This document shows, one piece after another, positions 12,289 through 26,038 of a stretch of 64,000 bases of DNA. Below the pieces are notes generated by a model that did no database searches, was not told the origin of the DNA, and saw only the letters and a program-made list of their open reading frames with translations. This stretch comes from Lethocerus indicus (lineage: Eukaryota > Arthropoda > Insecta > Hemiptera > Belostomatidae): the NCBI GenBank assembly GCA_019843655.1, contig JACDQD010000002.1, forward strand, positions 11,172,393-11,236,392. The letters run 5' to 3'. The position numbers and the translations under genes are program-made. Within the stretch, counting starts at the first letter, position 1. Every line of letters begins with the position of its first letter.

Positions 12289-15200
12289 TATTTTTTTCAT
12301 ACATTGGTGGAGCTTGTTTATTCAACTCGGTTCCTTGTTCCTCAAATAATAATAGAATAAATTACGGAAGTAAAACATGAGTGGTATATAACTTTACATT
12401 TAATAAACCTGCAAAAACTGACTGATTTTATGGATTGTTTCGATTTGACTTTATCCTAAATATTTATATTACTTTAGCCTTTGAATAGTTGCAATAAAAT
12501 CTCGATTCTCTAAATTTAGGATTTTTACCTCTCTCTCTCTCCGTTTTATTTTTTGTTCACAGTACAGAGTGCTTACGAAGAAATAGGGCCAATTGGGGGT
12601 TACACCGCGAACAACACAAGTAGCGTAGGGTCCCCCACATTGAGAACAGTATAAAATAATGAATGGGGGCAGTGTATAGTGAGTGTAGTAAGGGTAGTGT
12701 AGTAAGAGGATAAGGGGGCGGCGGCTAGGGGGGCGGCGGGCGTGGCTCAATCGATATCCACCCCTCCCCGCATATATTTCAACCCCTGCACCTCACCACA
12801 ACCACACCCCTACTACTCAACTTCTAGCTTTTCTTTCCTCCACCAGAAACACGCTACCGGTTTTTTATTTTCGATGTCTATCTTTAATCCGAGAATTTTA
12901 TTTTTTTAATTCTCTGAAACCATCATAATTAGACTATGTAACTACAAAAAAACAATAAGGACAGCTATTTTAAAATCCTGATTTCTCCACCTTACAATAT
13001 TCTTAGAGGGAAGTAGTAATAATAACCGTTAGTTTTATTTTTAGTATTAAAAGTAAGCGCACTAAAGCATTGCAGCTATTTTCCACTATTTTCACCTTCG
13101 ATCGGGAGCATGCTTCATTATTCTTTTCTCTTTCCTTTCGCCTCTAGCTTATTGCCAGTTCTGTCTTAATTTCGCTGTTTTTTTTTCTTTTTCTCTCAGA
13201 GTAGACATTATCATTTAATTTCTAAGCTTATTTTTAATCAGATCTCATTGTCCGTTTTTGAAATATCGTAGCGACCAAAAGTTACATTATATTATTAACA
13301 TGTATAGGCTTTGATTGAACGGTTACTGCCTGTTATACGGAATTGACGCATTAAACTAAGTAATGTACAACATCAGGCAGGTGTATACGACAGACGCCGG
13401 TCGGTTTTAATGTTGTATCCAGGAGAATTGCGTTCGGGGATAATACCGTTCGGTCGATCCCACGCATTGCTAGGCTTTCCTCCCCCGTAATAAATTTCAT
13501 TGGTCCCATAAATTTAGCCGAATTAGAGAATTCCACGGTTGGGGAGTCGCTCGCAAATTGCGGGTGGGCCGTGCGTCATCTGCCCCCCGCCCCCCTGTGC
13601 GCCTACCTAACACGATCTGACTCCGCCTATCTCTTGGAGCCTTTTGCCGTTTTTAATTTCTGAACCCGCAGTGAGTCGCTTCAACTTCCCTTTTTTTCGC
13701 CCTCTTCCGAGCCCTAAATCATTCGCAAATATAAGAACTCAACGGTGTAATGAATTCCGGACAATGTGAATGCGTGTTGGCTCAAATCTAAGGTTACAAA
13801 GGTTAATATGTAATATATAATTGTTGAGGAATTGTAAGGTATATATTGTCGTGCCTTATATTAGTTCGATCCTGAATTAAGTATATGTAATTGTGACTGA
13901 TGTTAATTAACCATAATTGTATGCATTCTTATTTCCAATCGGTGTAGTTTTAGCACATTGTGCGACATAAATCCGTAAACATTTTACTGTATATGTCATT
14001 TTTGAATCTTGTTTATATAGTTTGACATTTTATTTGTTCAATATTGGTCTTTAACTAAAATCTATTTTGCAATCCAACTATTCCATAAATGGTAATAATG
14101 AATTTGACAATATCCCGGATAACGCGTTGTCTTTGAGGGCGCGTGCTCGGCATGCCTGTTTTGGTAATACCGCAGGAAGCCGAAGTGAAGCTCCCCCAAT
14201 AAACAGGTTTCCATTTCCATGTATATCCCAACGGACGGCGCTTGAATTAATTTACAGGCCTCCATTCCTCTGCCCGTTTATATACCTAAACCGCAATCAG
14301 TGTTAAATTATTTATAGGAAAGGGAAAGAGAATTAAAACGAATAAATCCGAAAAAGGAATAGAATTGAGTCTATTTTGTGCTGTCGTTCACCGTATGTCC
14401 TTAATCTTCTGACGCCTTCAGAATCGGAAAAGAGTCGAGGGAACCCTACTCCGTACGTAAAATGTATCCTAGATTTTACTTAAATTTTAATGATGATCGA
14501 TATTCGATAATGTACGGATGATAGTGGCCTAACTATTGTAAAAATATAAAGTGTGCATTTTGGCCCGTTGCGTGTATAAGAAGCAGGTTCATCGTATAGT
14601 TTGAGTGGTGTTGTAAATATTGGTTTTCATTATAAATGGTTGCAAATGTATAAAATAAAAGTGTAGTCGGCCATTCGTTGAAATCTGCACTTATAATACA
14701 TCAGTTTGTAGCTGTCAAGTTAGAAAGTTCGAAAAAGGTGTCGTAAGGCTGAAGCCGGAGTGAGAAAGCGAGACATGGGTCCAGTCACGAGATGCCGGTA
14801 ATAGCTCTATTAGCGTGCCGCCTCTGCCAACCGCTTTAAAAACTACCACCAATCCTTCGGCCCCCGTTTTATCTTAATAATAACTGTTTAATTAGTGCAC
14901 TCATTTGAATTAAATTACAGCCTAGGTCAAAATCATATAACAGAAAATTAAAGTTATTAAAAATGCATTTCATTACTTTTTTAAATGAAAGAACATTCGA
15001 AATAATAGAAAGAATTCAAGAAAATGAATATATACGGACTTAATGCAAGCGTACCATAAATTAACATTTAGAATCTTCTTTCGAGCTGCCTCTTTTTAAC
15101 GGTAATGAACGGACTCCTTTTAACTACACTTTTGAAAGGAGAATAGAAATGATATTCGAGCTGAGATAATGAATTGATAAGACCGGAGTTCAGTTAGGGT

Positions 15201-18200
15201 ACACTGCGTTCTTCCAGCAACTAAGTTGTGTAATAAATAAGCGAGCGTCATCTGGTAAAAAGTAATGATTTTCGAATAGAAAGTTGGAGAGGTATTTGTA
15301 AGGGTGACGATGGAGTTAGGCACTGACAATAATAGAAATAAAAATATTATTATATTTGATTGCATTTTCTGTAAGCTAAACCGGTTAATTCTTTATTTGT
15401 AAAATATTTGCGCGAGTTATTGCCATTATTCCCTGCTGTATACACTTGCTGTTGATGTGTCGTTTCTCTAATTCAGCAAGGTTTCACGTAGGATTTGGAG
15501 GGCAGTCGATGCTGTCACTAGTCTAATCCGCTTATGTTTCTATAAAGGAATGATGGTCTTTAAAAGGGACAGGCTTACTAGTTAAGCCGTTTACGTAGCC
15601 GGTGTCCAGGTGCAGACGTCCGGTGGACGGAAATGATACTCGAGATATTTTGATCTGTGTGGAAGATTAATGAAGAAACAGTGTATAAACATATTATAAA
15701 AACAAGGAATGGATTCGAAATGTTTCATAGAGAATTGCAATCGAACGGTATTCTTTTAGTAATGAATTAAAAAAAATGCTGATTTTTCTGCACTTGAGCC
15801 ACAGATTTATGATTTAACCTGCTGGTCCAAACCCCACAGGTCTTAAAATACAAGTTTACGTATCGCGTAAAATGATTCCATCCAGAAGCATACCAAGGAA
15901 AAAAGCATCTTGTTTGTAGTACCTTCCTGTTTTTATTCATTTCCTTTAAGAAAATAACCAGGGTATAATATTGCTGTTAGGCCATCTGTCTCTGAGGCCT
16001 GATATCTTCATTAGACTTGCCCCTTTGCAGTGAACACGAGATCATAATACCTTAATACCTTGTTGACTAATCCCGGTCCCGTAACACCTTATTAGTCTGC
16101 CCGTCGTTAAAACGATGCCTGTCGCTTCTTAGAAAGCCTCGTTACAAGCTGATTGACGCTTCGGCTTTATTTACGTCCTCCGTTTAAACAACTACCGACA
16201 CCTGAGATTAACATAAAGAAATACTGGGGTGGAAACGCGGAATAATGAGTTTATTTGTGACGAAACTGGGCAGGCACATTTAAGGTTTTTTCTTTTGTTT
16301 AAATTGCGTTATGGTATTACCGGAAAATGATTATATCGGAATTATTCATTATCTGAAAAAATTAAATTGGAACGTTCGACAGCGCATATTGATATTCAAA
16401 TAATATCTGTACATTCCGTTTCTTTTACGTGTTGAAATTTTGATTCCGATTCGTAGCAGTACTCTAATATTGAAAACTTGCCAATGTAGAAAGAAGTCTC
16501 TTATATTTTTTTGACCATTGAGCAATAGCTAGCAGAAATTTTATTTTTTTAAAACGATTTACGAATACTTTCATAAACCATAAAAATGGAAATATTTATT
16601 TTTGAGCGTTTGAATGAAACTAAGAAAGTTTTCTGATTAAATCGTTCATTTGTTATGTCTATATATTGGTTTGACAGTGTTTTTAAGATTCTTCGTCTTT
16701 AAGATAAGTATATTAGCATCTGACAGGTGCTGCTTCTTGCCGCTAGTTTGGTTGTATGGTGATCCCAATTGGAGTAAATTGACAAACAATTTATTTTAAT
16801 TATGATTAGTTAGAATGTATGATATTTCTATGGTTTTGCATAGTAAACATTTGCGGAGAGGAATAATATTTCATATATGCGTTCCATAATATAAATCCTT
16901 GTGTCGAATATTGGTTGGTTGGCTTATAATTAACCCCTTTGAAAATTATTGAATACTATCTTTTATAACTAGCCTGGTATTTTATCGCAGCCCTGGGGGT
17001 TGACCTACATTAGAGGAGGTGCTAGTAAAACTGCTTTATACCGGTCACTATAGCAACCCTTTGCAGACACCCTCCTCCAATCCAATATACCTGGATTAGT
17101 TCTACGGGAGAGCCAGAGATATTCCCATATATCAAATGTCAGACCGTATCCATTCTTTTGACTTTGCGGGATATGTCCTTTACAGTGTTTAAAAAATTAC
17201 CTTCAAATATCCCATAGTGCCCCTGCCAGGCGTAGCAATTTTTAAAGTGACACAAAATAAATAGAAAGAAATTTTACTTTAAAATGAGTTAAAAGTAGGA
17301 ACCACTCATTTAATTCACAATAAATAAGGTTCGTTAATGTTCATTAATGAAGGTGCAATTGAATTGCACTATGGGATTATCTATCTATTTCAATTAGTCT
17401 GGCTGGTTCATATTTGGGAACGTTAATACAATAATTACCAGGATGCGGTGATTATATACTTTTATATTGGCCGTCTTGGTAGGCAATGGGGAAGAATAAA
17501 TGTACGTTGAAGTTAAATTATAGTTGCATTATAATCGCTATAGGCAGAAATCATGTTGACGGAAGTGAGCGAATCTGTCTACAGATCTACAGTTTGAATA
17601 CCTAATCATGCATGAAACTATAATAACTGTGAAACTATGTAGAAATGGGCATAATATGAGATTTTAAATCCGAATGCACTAGTTTAGTAATCGTATAAAC
17701 CACTTTTAGTCGTGTTTCTAAACAGCAGTCACCTGGCTGGAATGGTAGAAATGTTGGGCGAGGTAATTTTTGCGATTAGACAGAGGGCGATCCGGGCTCG
17801 GTGTAAAACTGCGCCAGAGAGAAACTGACGAGCGTTGGTTCATTTGGACGGCGCGAATTGGGAGCTTCCCTCGCCGGATGAATAATTGAAAACTGGAGGG
17901 CGAATAGCGAATCGAGAACTACGAAAGAGCTCAGCCGGGGTCGATACTCTTCCTGAATCCAGGGGGCCACCGCCCCCGAGAAACATTAATCTTCCCGGCT
18001 TTCGATTAGGATCCCGCCCCCGCATCCTACTCCCCCGCGCCTCAAAATACACAAATCCTTGTATGTTTTTGTTCCTTTTGTGTCCCAGGGCGCACAGACA
18101 CTGGCGCACACCGGTGTCCCCATCCACATATGTCCTCTGTATTGTGGACCGTATGAGATATGAGGGCTGTTCTGCCTGCAAAAAATGTATGTATTGATTT

Positions 18201-19479
18201 TTCTCCCAATAGATTTCCGGCTGGTTACGAGTTTATTCGATGGAACTTTGAAAAATAGTGTAGTGGACTTCAATCGAACTGTTATAGGGGAAGCGAATTA
18301 TTATTTTATAGGCGTAATCGCACTTACAATTTAATAATAAGCCTGAATTGAAATAATTGCCTTTTACATAATTTAGACATAAATTAAGATTATAATTATT
18401 TGTTCTGCACACTTTAATATCTTTATCAGATCAATAAAATTTGACTGACACTATTGGCTTGTCAAGTTTCCTGTCATAATTTCAATTCTATTACTCTTAT
18501 TATACAGACAATAGTTATTTGTATAGTGTTTCACTTGATAAATATATCGGCATCGGGCTCTCTGAGAAATAATATTTTTGATTTTTACCTCGGAAATTCA
18601 GTGACTCTTTGAAAAGAGTACTACCCGGAAAATCCATTGGACCGAATTTGCATGCGAGGGCCCTTCCGATGTCACCAGGACAATGCGCTGCATATTCATA
18701 GACTAATGGCATAATCGTGTTCGGAAAATGTCAGGTGCGAATGACACAATTATCTCTGTCTACTCAGAGGCGTATAGAAGTGCTGAAATCATTCCTTCGG
18801 GTCAGATTTTCCCAACTTGTAATTAGGCGATTAATGGCGGGTTCCAGACTGTGCACTTCTCCCCGCTTAATCTAGACCACCGCCTCGTTTAAACCCCCCT
18901 CTCATATATTCAACAGTATTGCATGATTGGGGTGAGTTTACTGACCCCGCTTTAGAGAAATCGGAGCTTTATGCATTCCTGAAATGTTCCTCTCAAAGTC
19001 ATTGCATGAGAAAAATTTCTCTTTTAGCATTTTCAATGCTACCATGCGTTGAACTAGGACATGTAACCAATGTGAGTAGTTAGAATAACGAGAAACCACA
19101 GTTCTTTTACAAAATAACTGATTGGTATCAGATTTTTAACATTCATCAATATTTATATTTGATACTTAAAATTGACCTAGATATTGACGGCAATAAAATG
19201 TGTTATTTTGTTTGCAGTATAGTGCAAAATCTATGACTATGTGAGCATATGCCTCATGGAACGTCTAAACCTCGCCAAAACTGAACTCAATTTGTCCAAC
19301 TTTGGGGATATCCTTCCTGACAATATTGGACAATATTACTGGCACTCGTAAGTTTCTGGATGGGCCACCTCTTCCCTGTTGGTGTGAGATATATTGGACC
19401 GGCGAAGAGTTGTTTCTCCCCATTTCATTTATCCTTACAACTGAACAGCTGTTGTTCCAAACCGAATATATAGCCTAGA
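12283..19479. other. non-coding block upstream of the LINE fragment
   Basis: No gene, RNA or mobile element is supported. A pyrimidine-rich stretch lies around 12745-12850 and a GC-rich patch at about 17930-18130. Frames in the GC-rich patch exist on both strands and overlap each other, as expected from low stop-codon density rather than coding. The last few hundred bases (from about 19200) may already belong to the retrotransposon, but I cannot align them with confidence. Confidence 0.5.
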
Positions 19480-20010
19480 AAAGTGCGGTGGGTGCGTTGG
19501 AGAAATTTACAAGTCTTTTGGGCAGTGTTATTACTCTACGCCGTAAACTTTGTCCTCCCGTATTCTTTAACAATATACCTATCTACTCCCAACAGCAGGG
19601 AGTATAGAGCTGGAGCTGTGTATATACAAACAACTTAGGTGGAACCCTCGTAGCCGTCTGAAAAGAATAGATTTAAATCCTAAATTTGGACTGTTGAGAC
19701 TTCTAATGAAAGGTTACTATAGCCATCAAATTGACAATGTACAAAGCTTTATTAAAACCGACGTGGACATACGCTATCGAACTGTGGGGATCCACAAAGA
19801 CATCCTGGACACTCGCAATCGAAAGTCCTTCGAGTCCATCCTCAATGATCCCTGGTATGTGTCCAATCACACTCTTCACCACGATCTCAACATACCGACG
19901 GTCGACCAAGTCGTGAAATCCCGGTTTCTCATCTCTCTGCTCATCCCAATCCTCTCGTCGGATCCCTTTCCTTCATTACTGATCCATGTTTCCACCTTTT
20001 AAAAAAATGT
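19480..20010 (+). mobile_element. degraded jockey-type LINE, C-terminal reverse transcriptase end
   Basis: Conceptual translation gives in order RKLCPPVFFNNIPI (from about 19540), QLRWNPRSRLKRIDLN (from 19631), LLKPTWTYAIELWGS (about 19745-19790), DPWYVSNHTLHHDLNIPTV (about 19850-19905) and HPNPLVGSLSF (about 19945-19980). These match the well-known order at the C-terminal end of jockey-clade reverse transcriptases of insects, including the LLKPxWTYxIxLWG block and the PWYVxNxxxHxDLxIPTV block. The blocks lie in different frames with stops between them, so several frameshifts have accumulated and the element cannot encode a protein. The endonuclease and the catalytic reverse transcriptase motifs are absent, so this is a 5'-truncated copy, typical of LINE insertion. 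The sense strand is +. The upstream limit is uncertain, and 3' UTR-like sequence may run to about 20110. Confidence 0.88.
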
Positions 20011-23000
20011 AAAAAAAGAGTTAGTACTAGACAACATGTGGAACAGATCCTTCACTCTCGGACATCGGCGACAGGCACAGTCGCGATGTATAAATTTGGG
20101 AGGGAGGGTGGGAGGTCCTTCCCAGCTATGTTGTGATAATACAGTAGATATATTGTAGAGCAATTTTTATTGTTGTATTCTTTACGTTTTCATTCATCGC
20201 GAAATTATGTTTTCAATACCGAAACTTTCGCCGTATTTATCGAAGAAAATAATTTTCAATATTGATTTCAATAATGGTGATCTGAAAACTATCGTGGAAT
20301 TGATTGAATTACAGTATTTTTGTGGAGTTTCATTAGGAATTTTTTTCGATAGGTTAGTCCTCTGTAGACTACATTTTATATAGTATTCCTGTTTAAAGTT
20401 TCATTTGAATCGATAAATGGAATAGTGAATATCTGCATGCGCATAACATTTTCTCTGCAAAGAAGACCGGGAGTAGATGAAGCATGCCCCCTTTTCGCAA
20501 TTTGCAAGGTCCTTTCGTAAAATCCCGGTCGGATTCATTTATGCAAATATGTTGAGGAGGGCGGATGTGAAGGCATTGAATGTCCGTTGAGGGAGTGGGG
20601 CGCCCCCTTCAACCCTCCAACCAGCCGCCCTGGCAGTCGTTTTAATATTAAAAGGTTCCCTCCAATATTTGATGGAAATTATTGCCGGGTGTGGAGACTG
20701 CGTGGGTATCCTTTGGGGCCGTCTCTGCAGAGGTTCGAGACCTGGGTAAATCACGTTCTAACGGTTTGCCAAAGAACGCCCCACACAGTTCCTTCCCCAG
20801 ACAGTTTACACTACATTAAACAATTTTCTATCGCGTTATTCACCTGCACGAAGTAGGCTAGCCTCCTTATATTTTGTTGATTATAATTGATTTAATTATA
20901 TTATTTTAATTTATATATTTGATTAAATTTAATTTAATTGATTGGTTCGCTATTTCTCTCCTCCCTTTTCCGAGGACTTAGGTCCTTGGTAAGCTCCTGT
21001 GTCTGTGTATAACTCCTAACGACATAATTAGAATGTCAACGAAATAATACTGTCATTGGATAGCATGTCTTGGGGATAGTACCAAGTCAATGATTAATTG
21101 CAGCACAGCGTTAAATAACCAAAAAACAGATATTATAACGTACAGAATTTACGACATAATATAAAACTCAGGGATGTCGGGCAGGAATTGTTAATTAAAC
21201 GCTTTTCCTTTCTCAGTTCGTTAATTATTTTAATTTTTAGCGAAATGGCATAAAACATTTTAATATGACTTTATTTCTAAGTTATTTCTGAAAAGTGTAG
21301 CTAAGAGCGACGTGGGCGTGGGATATTAACGTTGAGATTGAAGGAGATTAACAATTTCTGTGGATTTTATAATCGTATAACGCGAGGAATTTGTCAATTG
21401 AATTATTGCCGCCTTAAAGCAGGAATGCGGATTTCAATTAGAAATTCCCCGCCCTGGTTGCGTTATTATTACGAACGCTCGTTTTACAATGAGCTCAATT
21501 AGCTTTTTGATTGGACAGCCGAGATACTCGAAATTTTACTTATTTCGTAATATTACCAATTGGCTGACTTTTCATTTGTGTGAACCACTTGTTAAAAGTA
21601 GCCGAAATTATGTACATGACGTTTTTCTATTCTAGATTTCTTTCTCTTATCAGGTTTTCACCGACTTGAAAATAAGGAAAGGCCTGTCACTCAAAATTAT
21701 TCACGGTAATTACACATTATTCGGAAGCGAAGGCCTTTCAATGAAGCTTGTCGAAGCTATTGAAATTATGTATATGAAGTGAATTTTTCAGTATTGATAA
21801 GATAATTTTAGCTTTAGGTTTAGCCCAGTGTTGTGGTGGCGATTAGTGCGGCTAACTGTGCTTGTTAGTATGGTGCGCGGTGGTTGCGGCTTTTAGTAGG
21901 GCCCTTTAAGGGCTGTGGACTCCGGGTTATTGAGCCCTGTCCCCCTGCCCTCTGACACTATACTCCGGTTAACACATCACAGACCTTTTCCCGGCCAAAG
22001 TCCTAGCTTAATTGACCTCCGTGTAACACCGAAGCCGCTAATCAGTATTAAATAAAATATACGATGTAATAGTTGATGTCAGTTCTTAGTATAGGTTGCC
22101 AATTGTTTTTCTAAATCCCTTCCTAACAAATAATTTCTGAAACTACGAACTCGAAATTTTAAAATAAGTTTTCTTAAAATGTTTCGTGGTTATATTATCC
22201 ATAATACGGCTGAATCTATTGTGAAATGAAAATTCATCTAATGCTTGCAGTTTTAATATAGTGCGCTTTTGGGGTCCGCAGAAATGAGCCTGTTCGGTTT
22301 AATTCAGCTTCGTAACCTACTTCGGGGAGGTGAAGAACTGCGATACTGCTACTTATTAGGAGTTTCTCACTTTGTTTTGACTGATGTGAGACTGGGACAT
22401 TGTTCGACAACGGCGTTGAATTAGTTCTGTGCCTTGGGCTAATCTCCCTGCTCCCATTGTCACCGCCATGATCATTATTCTCCGCTCCGCTCTGAGCCCC
22501 AAGTCTGTCGAGCCGAGAGGCTTGGGAACGCGATTCCTGAGCATCCCTGTTTGTAGATACGGCAGGAATTTGCCTTATTAACGCGCTCACCATTAATACC
22601 TAATCATCGGTCTAATCATTTCGCCCTTATTAGTTGGCGTCTACACTATAGTGAATATATTCATTCGTTATCTTAAATAATTCTACTTGACATTTTATAA
22701 AAATACGAGACAGGTTTAAGTCTACAGAAGTGTAATAGGCTGCCGTGTTTCTGTCCTGAAATTTAGTACTCGATAGTATCACACCCATCCACACAATCTT
22801 TAGTTGACAGTTTACCAGTAATTTTTATTTATTCTCAATTGAACGGTGAGAGTTGTCTAGGTAGTTGGATATATTTGTATGACAGCCATGTAGACTACTG
22901 TTGTGCGTATGTGTATGCGTGCGTGTGTGCACGTCTGTGTTTGTGTGTGTGTGAGAGCTTGTTAGGGACCAGTTGTCGGTGGTTCAACTTAATGCCGTAG

Positions 23001-25960
23001 GCTTCCCGGACAACTCTAATTAATAACCTGGAGGGCGCAATTAATTAAACAAGTTGTTTGTCCGCGGCAAACCTAGACCCGAACCCTGCCCAATTAAACT
23101 TCCTATCACCGCCCGTCCAGTTATCCACAACCCAACGATTCGCCTTCTTTTCTCTCCCCCGATTCGTGTAAATATTAATATATTTCTTGTTTGATGAATA
23201 TTTGAAGGTTCTTAACCATATGCATTCTACAACTTTTATTAGTATGTCATTTAATGAAAATAGAAATGACAGCTACGAAATTTGCAAAAATGACTCTTTG
23301 TATAAAATACCCATGCAATTTCCCAATAATTACACAAGGTATATGAAAATTCTCCGTTAGCCTTATTATTAACAATTCATTTATATTTCTTCTATTCTAT
23401 CGTTGCTTTTGTTACTGACATATATAAAATCGAGATTTGGATTTTTATTTAATTATATATTTTTTATTACATTCTTTTAGCTTAATTGTTATTTAATGAA
23501 TCTTAGATCAAGGATGTACCCTTGGTTCGTGATTATAATTCCAACAGAGGATAACTGCAACTACCGTTATTGTTCAATTTTTTTTTAATTTCCTTTTCAC
23601 TGGGGAGTAAGGGAATGGTTTCGACGGGAAATGGAATCCGAAACCGGAAGCCGCTTATGTATGTATGAAGGGCGTGCGCGCGGACACAAATCTCGGTTCC
23701 CGCTCTCCCTCCCCGGGTCAGTGTCAGTCCACCCCTTATTATTCCCCCATTTTATGGAACCTCGTCCTGGCAGTTCTTTTTTTTCCTCCCCGTTCCGCCC
23801 CTAAACGACTGGGGCTGAATTCGTGCGGTAAGTTATTGTGCCCGCGGGATGGGGGGTACGGGGCGCGCCGCCCTCCACCATCGACGGGACGTGCCCCATA
23901 CCTCGTGCTCTACATTAAACTGATCGTCAATAAAGCCCAGTAATGGGTAATTCCTTTTTTGGATTCCGTCTCCCCGTTTTTATATTATTCAGTCCGGCCG
24001 CTTTTGGATTATTGGGTTTAGCGGCTTTCATTGGGGTATATGGCGGAAATCCCAGATAACGACGTTATAAATCAGATTTTTATACAGTTATATTCCCTTC
24101 AAAGATTAGTTTTACAGAGCAGTACAGTGAGCGAAAATACATTCTATTTATATTGATTCAACTACCTTATACACAAGAATTCGAAAACTTTAGGAGGTAA
24201 TGAGACAGAAATAAATAATTTAGTAAAATTCGCTAAATTAAATGAATCAATTCATATAATTTCTTAATAATAAGAAAAATGTCTTAATAAATCCAATCCT
24301 GGGCGAAAGCATTACATCTCTCTGTTCTCTAGGTTTCCTAGGTCCTCATAAGGTCTCCGTAAACAATATGGTGTCACAAATCGACAGGAAAAATCTGTCC
24401 CATCAGGGTTGTGACGGAGTAATCAATAATAATAAACCAGTCTATTATAACCAAAGCCATTTTATATAATGGTTGCGCAGTAATAATTGGTAAAATGGTT
24501 CTTTTTCGACTTCACGAATAATGAAATTGTAGTTTAGATATTAAAAATAATAAATTCTTCTGGTTAACGTTGTTTCACTCAAGGTTTTACATGTCAAGGT
24601 TGATGCTTACAAAAATATTAAGTTCTTCAGGTGCAACTTTATAACGGCTAACATCATTTGCCTGAGAGAGGTAGTTATTTCCTGTTTACCTTCGGAAAAG
24701 AAGCTACCGGAAGTACTGGCGCTGCGGAATCGATGGGCATTTCCCCGGATAAGGGCGGAATAAAAGATCTGGGTCTGACAAGCCCCTTAAGTCGGCTCTT
24801 GGGCGTGTTGTGGGCTGGCTCTTATTGTAAGTCCAAGTCCCCTCTTCTGGAGGGGCTAATCGGCATCCCAGTCGCGCTCCCCTCCTCCTCTCTACATACC
24901 CACTAGACAGCAAACCTCCACCTTGGTTATTCACCCGAGGACCTCTTCCATATTTCTGCTATTTTTATTATTAACCTTATGATGAAATACGGACCATACC
25001 CAGGATATGGGACAAATCCGGGGGAGATGCCCAAACCGAACGCGACTGATCTATATGAAAATTATTAATATTAATTTCTATGTATAGCTTGATGCTTAAC
25101 GAATGACGAGAATATTTGTGTGATATCTTCTAATGAAATCAGTACCATTGAATAAACTCAGGAAATCTCCGATGTTTCCAGGATTTTAATTCATTAATAC
25201 AAAAATTATTCTTTCTGTCTTTATATTTTGGCTGACCATTGATTTTCCCAATTGAACATGGAGATGCTTGCTTCTAACTCTTATATTCTGTTTCCTTACC
25301 TCTTATATGGATGTAGCGAGATGATGTTAGAAGAGCTCTGGATTTGGAGCATAATCGGCTTGCGCTATGGTCCAAGCCTCTAGCCACTTTAACGTAGACT
25401 GTCCTTTTCTTTGAGATAGTTCTTCTTTCAATGTTTAGGTGAACACACACATTAAATATCTGCGAAATAGCCTTAATTTATTCTATGTGAGTGTGTCTAT
25501 GAGAGATGTGTCCTTTATGTTTAATCTTGAGTTTGACCAGTTCATTAATCTGCAACAAGAAAACCAAGCGTATGTATTTGGCAAGCGTACATTTTTATTC
25601 GTTAATAGTGTACCCTATTAATTCTAAAACTACGGTACATATACGACTATGTACATTACGTTATTTTTGGTGGTGCACAAAATATTTTAAGGATTGTTCA
25701 GAAATACCAAAGAGAATTTGCATTGCATCAAATATGTATTCCTCATTATGGAATCTTCGTAACCAGATATTAGATCTAACAATATCATATCCTTTAACCT
25801 TTACAGTCGCATATAACACATAAAGATTATGACGTTTCAATGTTATTACTGAATGTCTTCCTCAAGCGACGAAGGAGGAATGAGACGTGATATGGTCAGA
25901 TCGAATTTGTATTTCTTGCACTTTATTTTGGTAATACGGTGATAATATAATGTTGCTAGT
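20011..25960. other. non-coding block between LINE fragment and second ratchet point
   Basis: No gene is supported. Immediately after the LINE coding relic are A-rich stretches and a G-rich segment (about 20100-20130) that could be its 3' tail. A strong acceptor-like site (tttctttctcttatcag) lies at 21653 but has no fused donor. A GC-rich island lies at about 23640-23920. The rest is AT-rich DNA. Confidence 0.5.
22905..22954. repeat. imperfect GT-rich microsatellite
   Basis: An interrupted run of TG/TGCG dinucleotides, ending in a cleaner GT stretch. It is a degenerate simple repeat. Confidence 0.75.
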
Positions 25961-25997
25961 AACTCTAATTTTTTATTTATTTTTGTTGCAGGTATGG
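25961..25997 (+). promoter_or_regulatory. putative recursive splice site (ratchet point) 2
   Basis: The stretch ttttttatttatttttgttgcag ends at 25991 and is fused to gtatgg at 25992. A branch-point-like ctaat (in aactctaat) sits just upstream of the pyrimidine tract, at about the spacing expected of an insect intron 3' end. The donor half has the favoured G at +5. As at 4210/4211, a consensus gtaagt follows exactly 47 nt after the junction. The site is on the same strand as the first, 21,781 bp away, a spacing plausible for stepwise removal of a very long intron. Function is inferred from pattern only. Confidence 0.6.
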
Positions 25998-26038
25998 ATA
26001 AAGAATGAATTTATTGTAGCGAAAACCTAATCCGTATA
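25992..26038 (+). other. candidate RS-exon 2 (47 nt)
   Basis: This 47-nt segment lies between the ratchet junction and a gtaagt donor at 26039-26044. All three frames contain stop codons, so inclusion in an mRNA would introduce a premature stop. This is expected of RS-exons, which are defined by the spliceosome and then removed in the next splicing step. Its length is identical to that of candidate RS-exon 1, although the two sequences are not similar apart from the leading donor. Confidence 0.45.
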
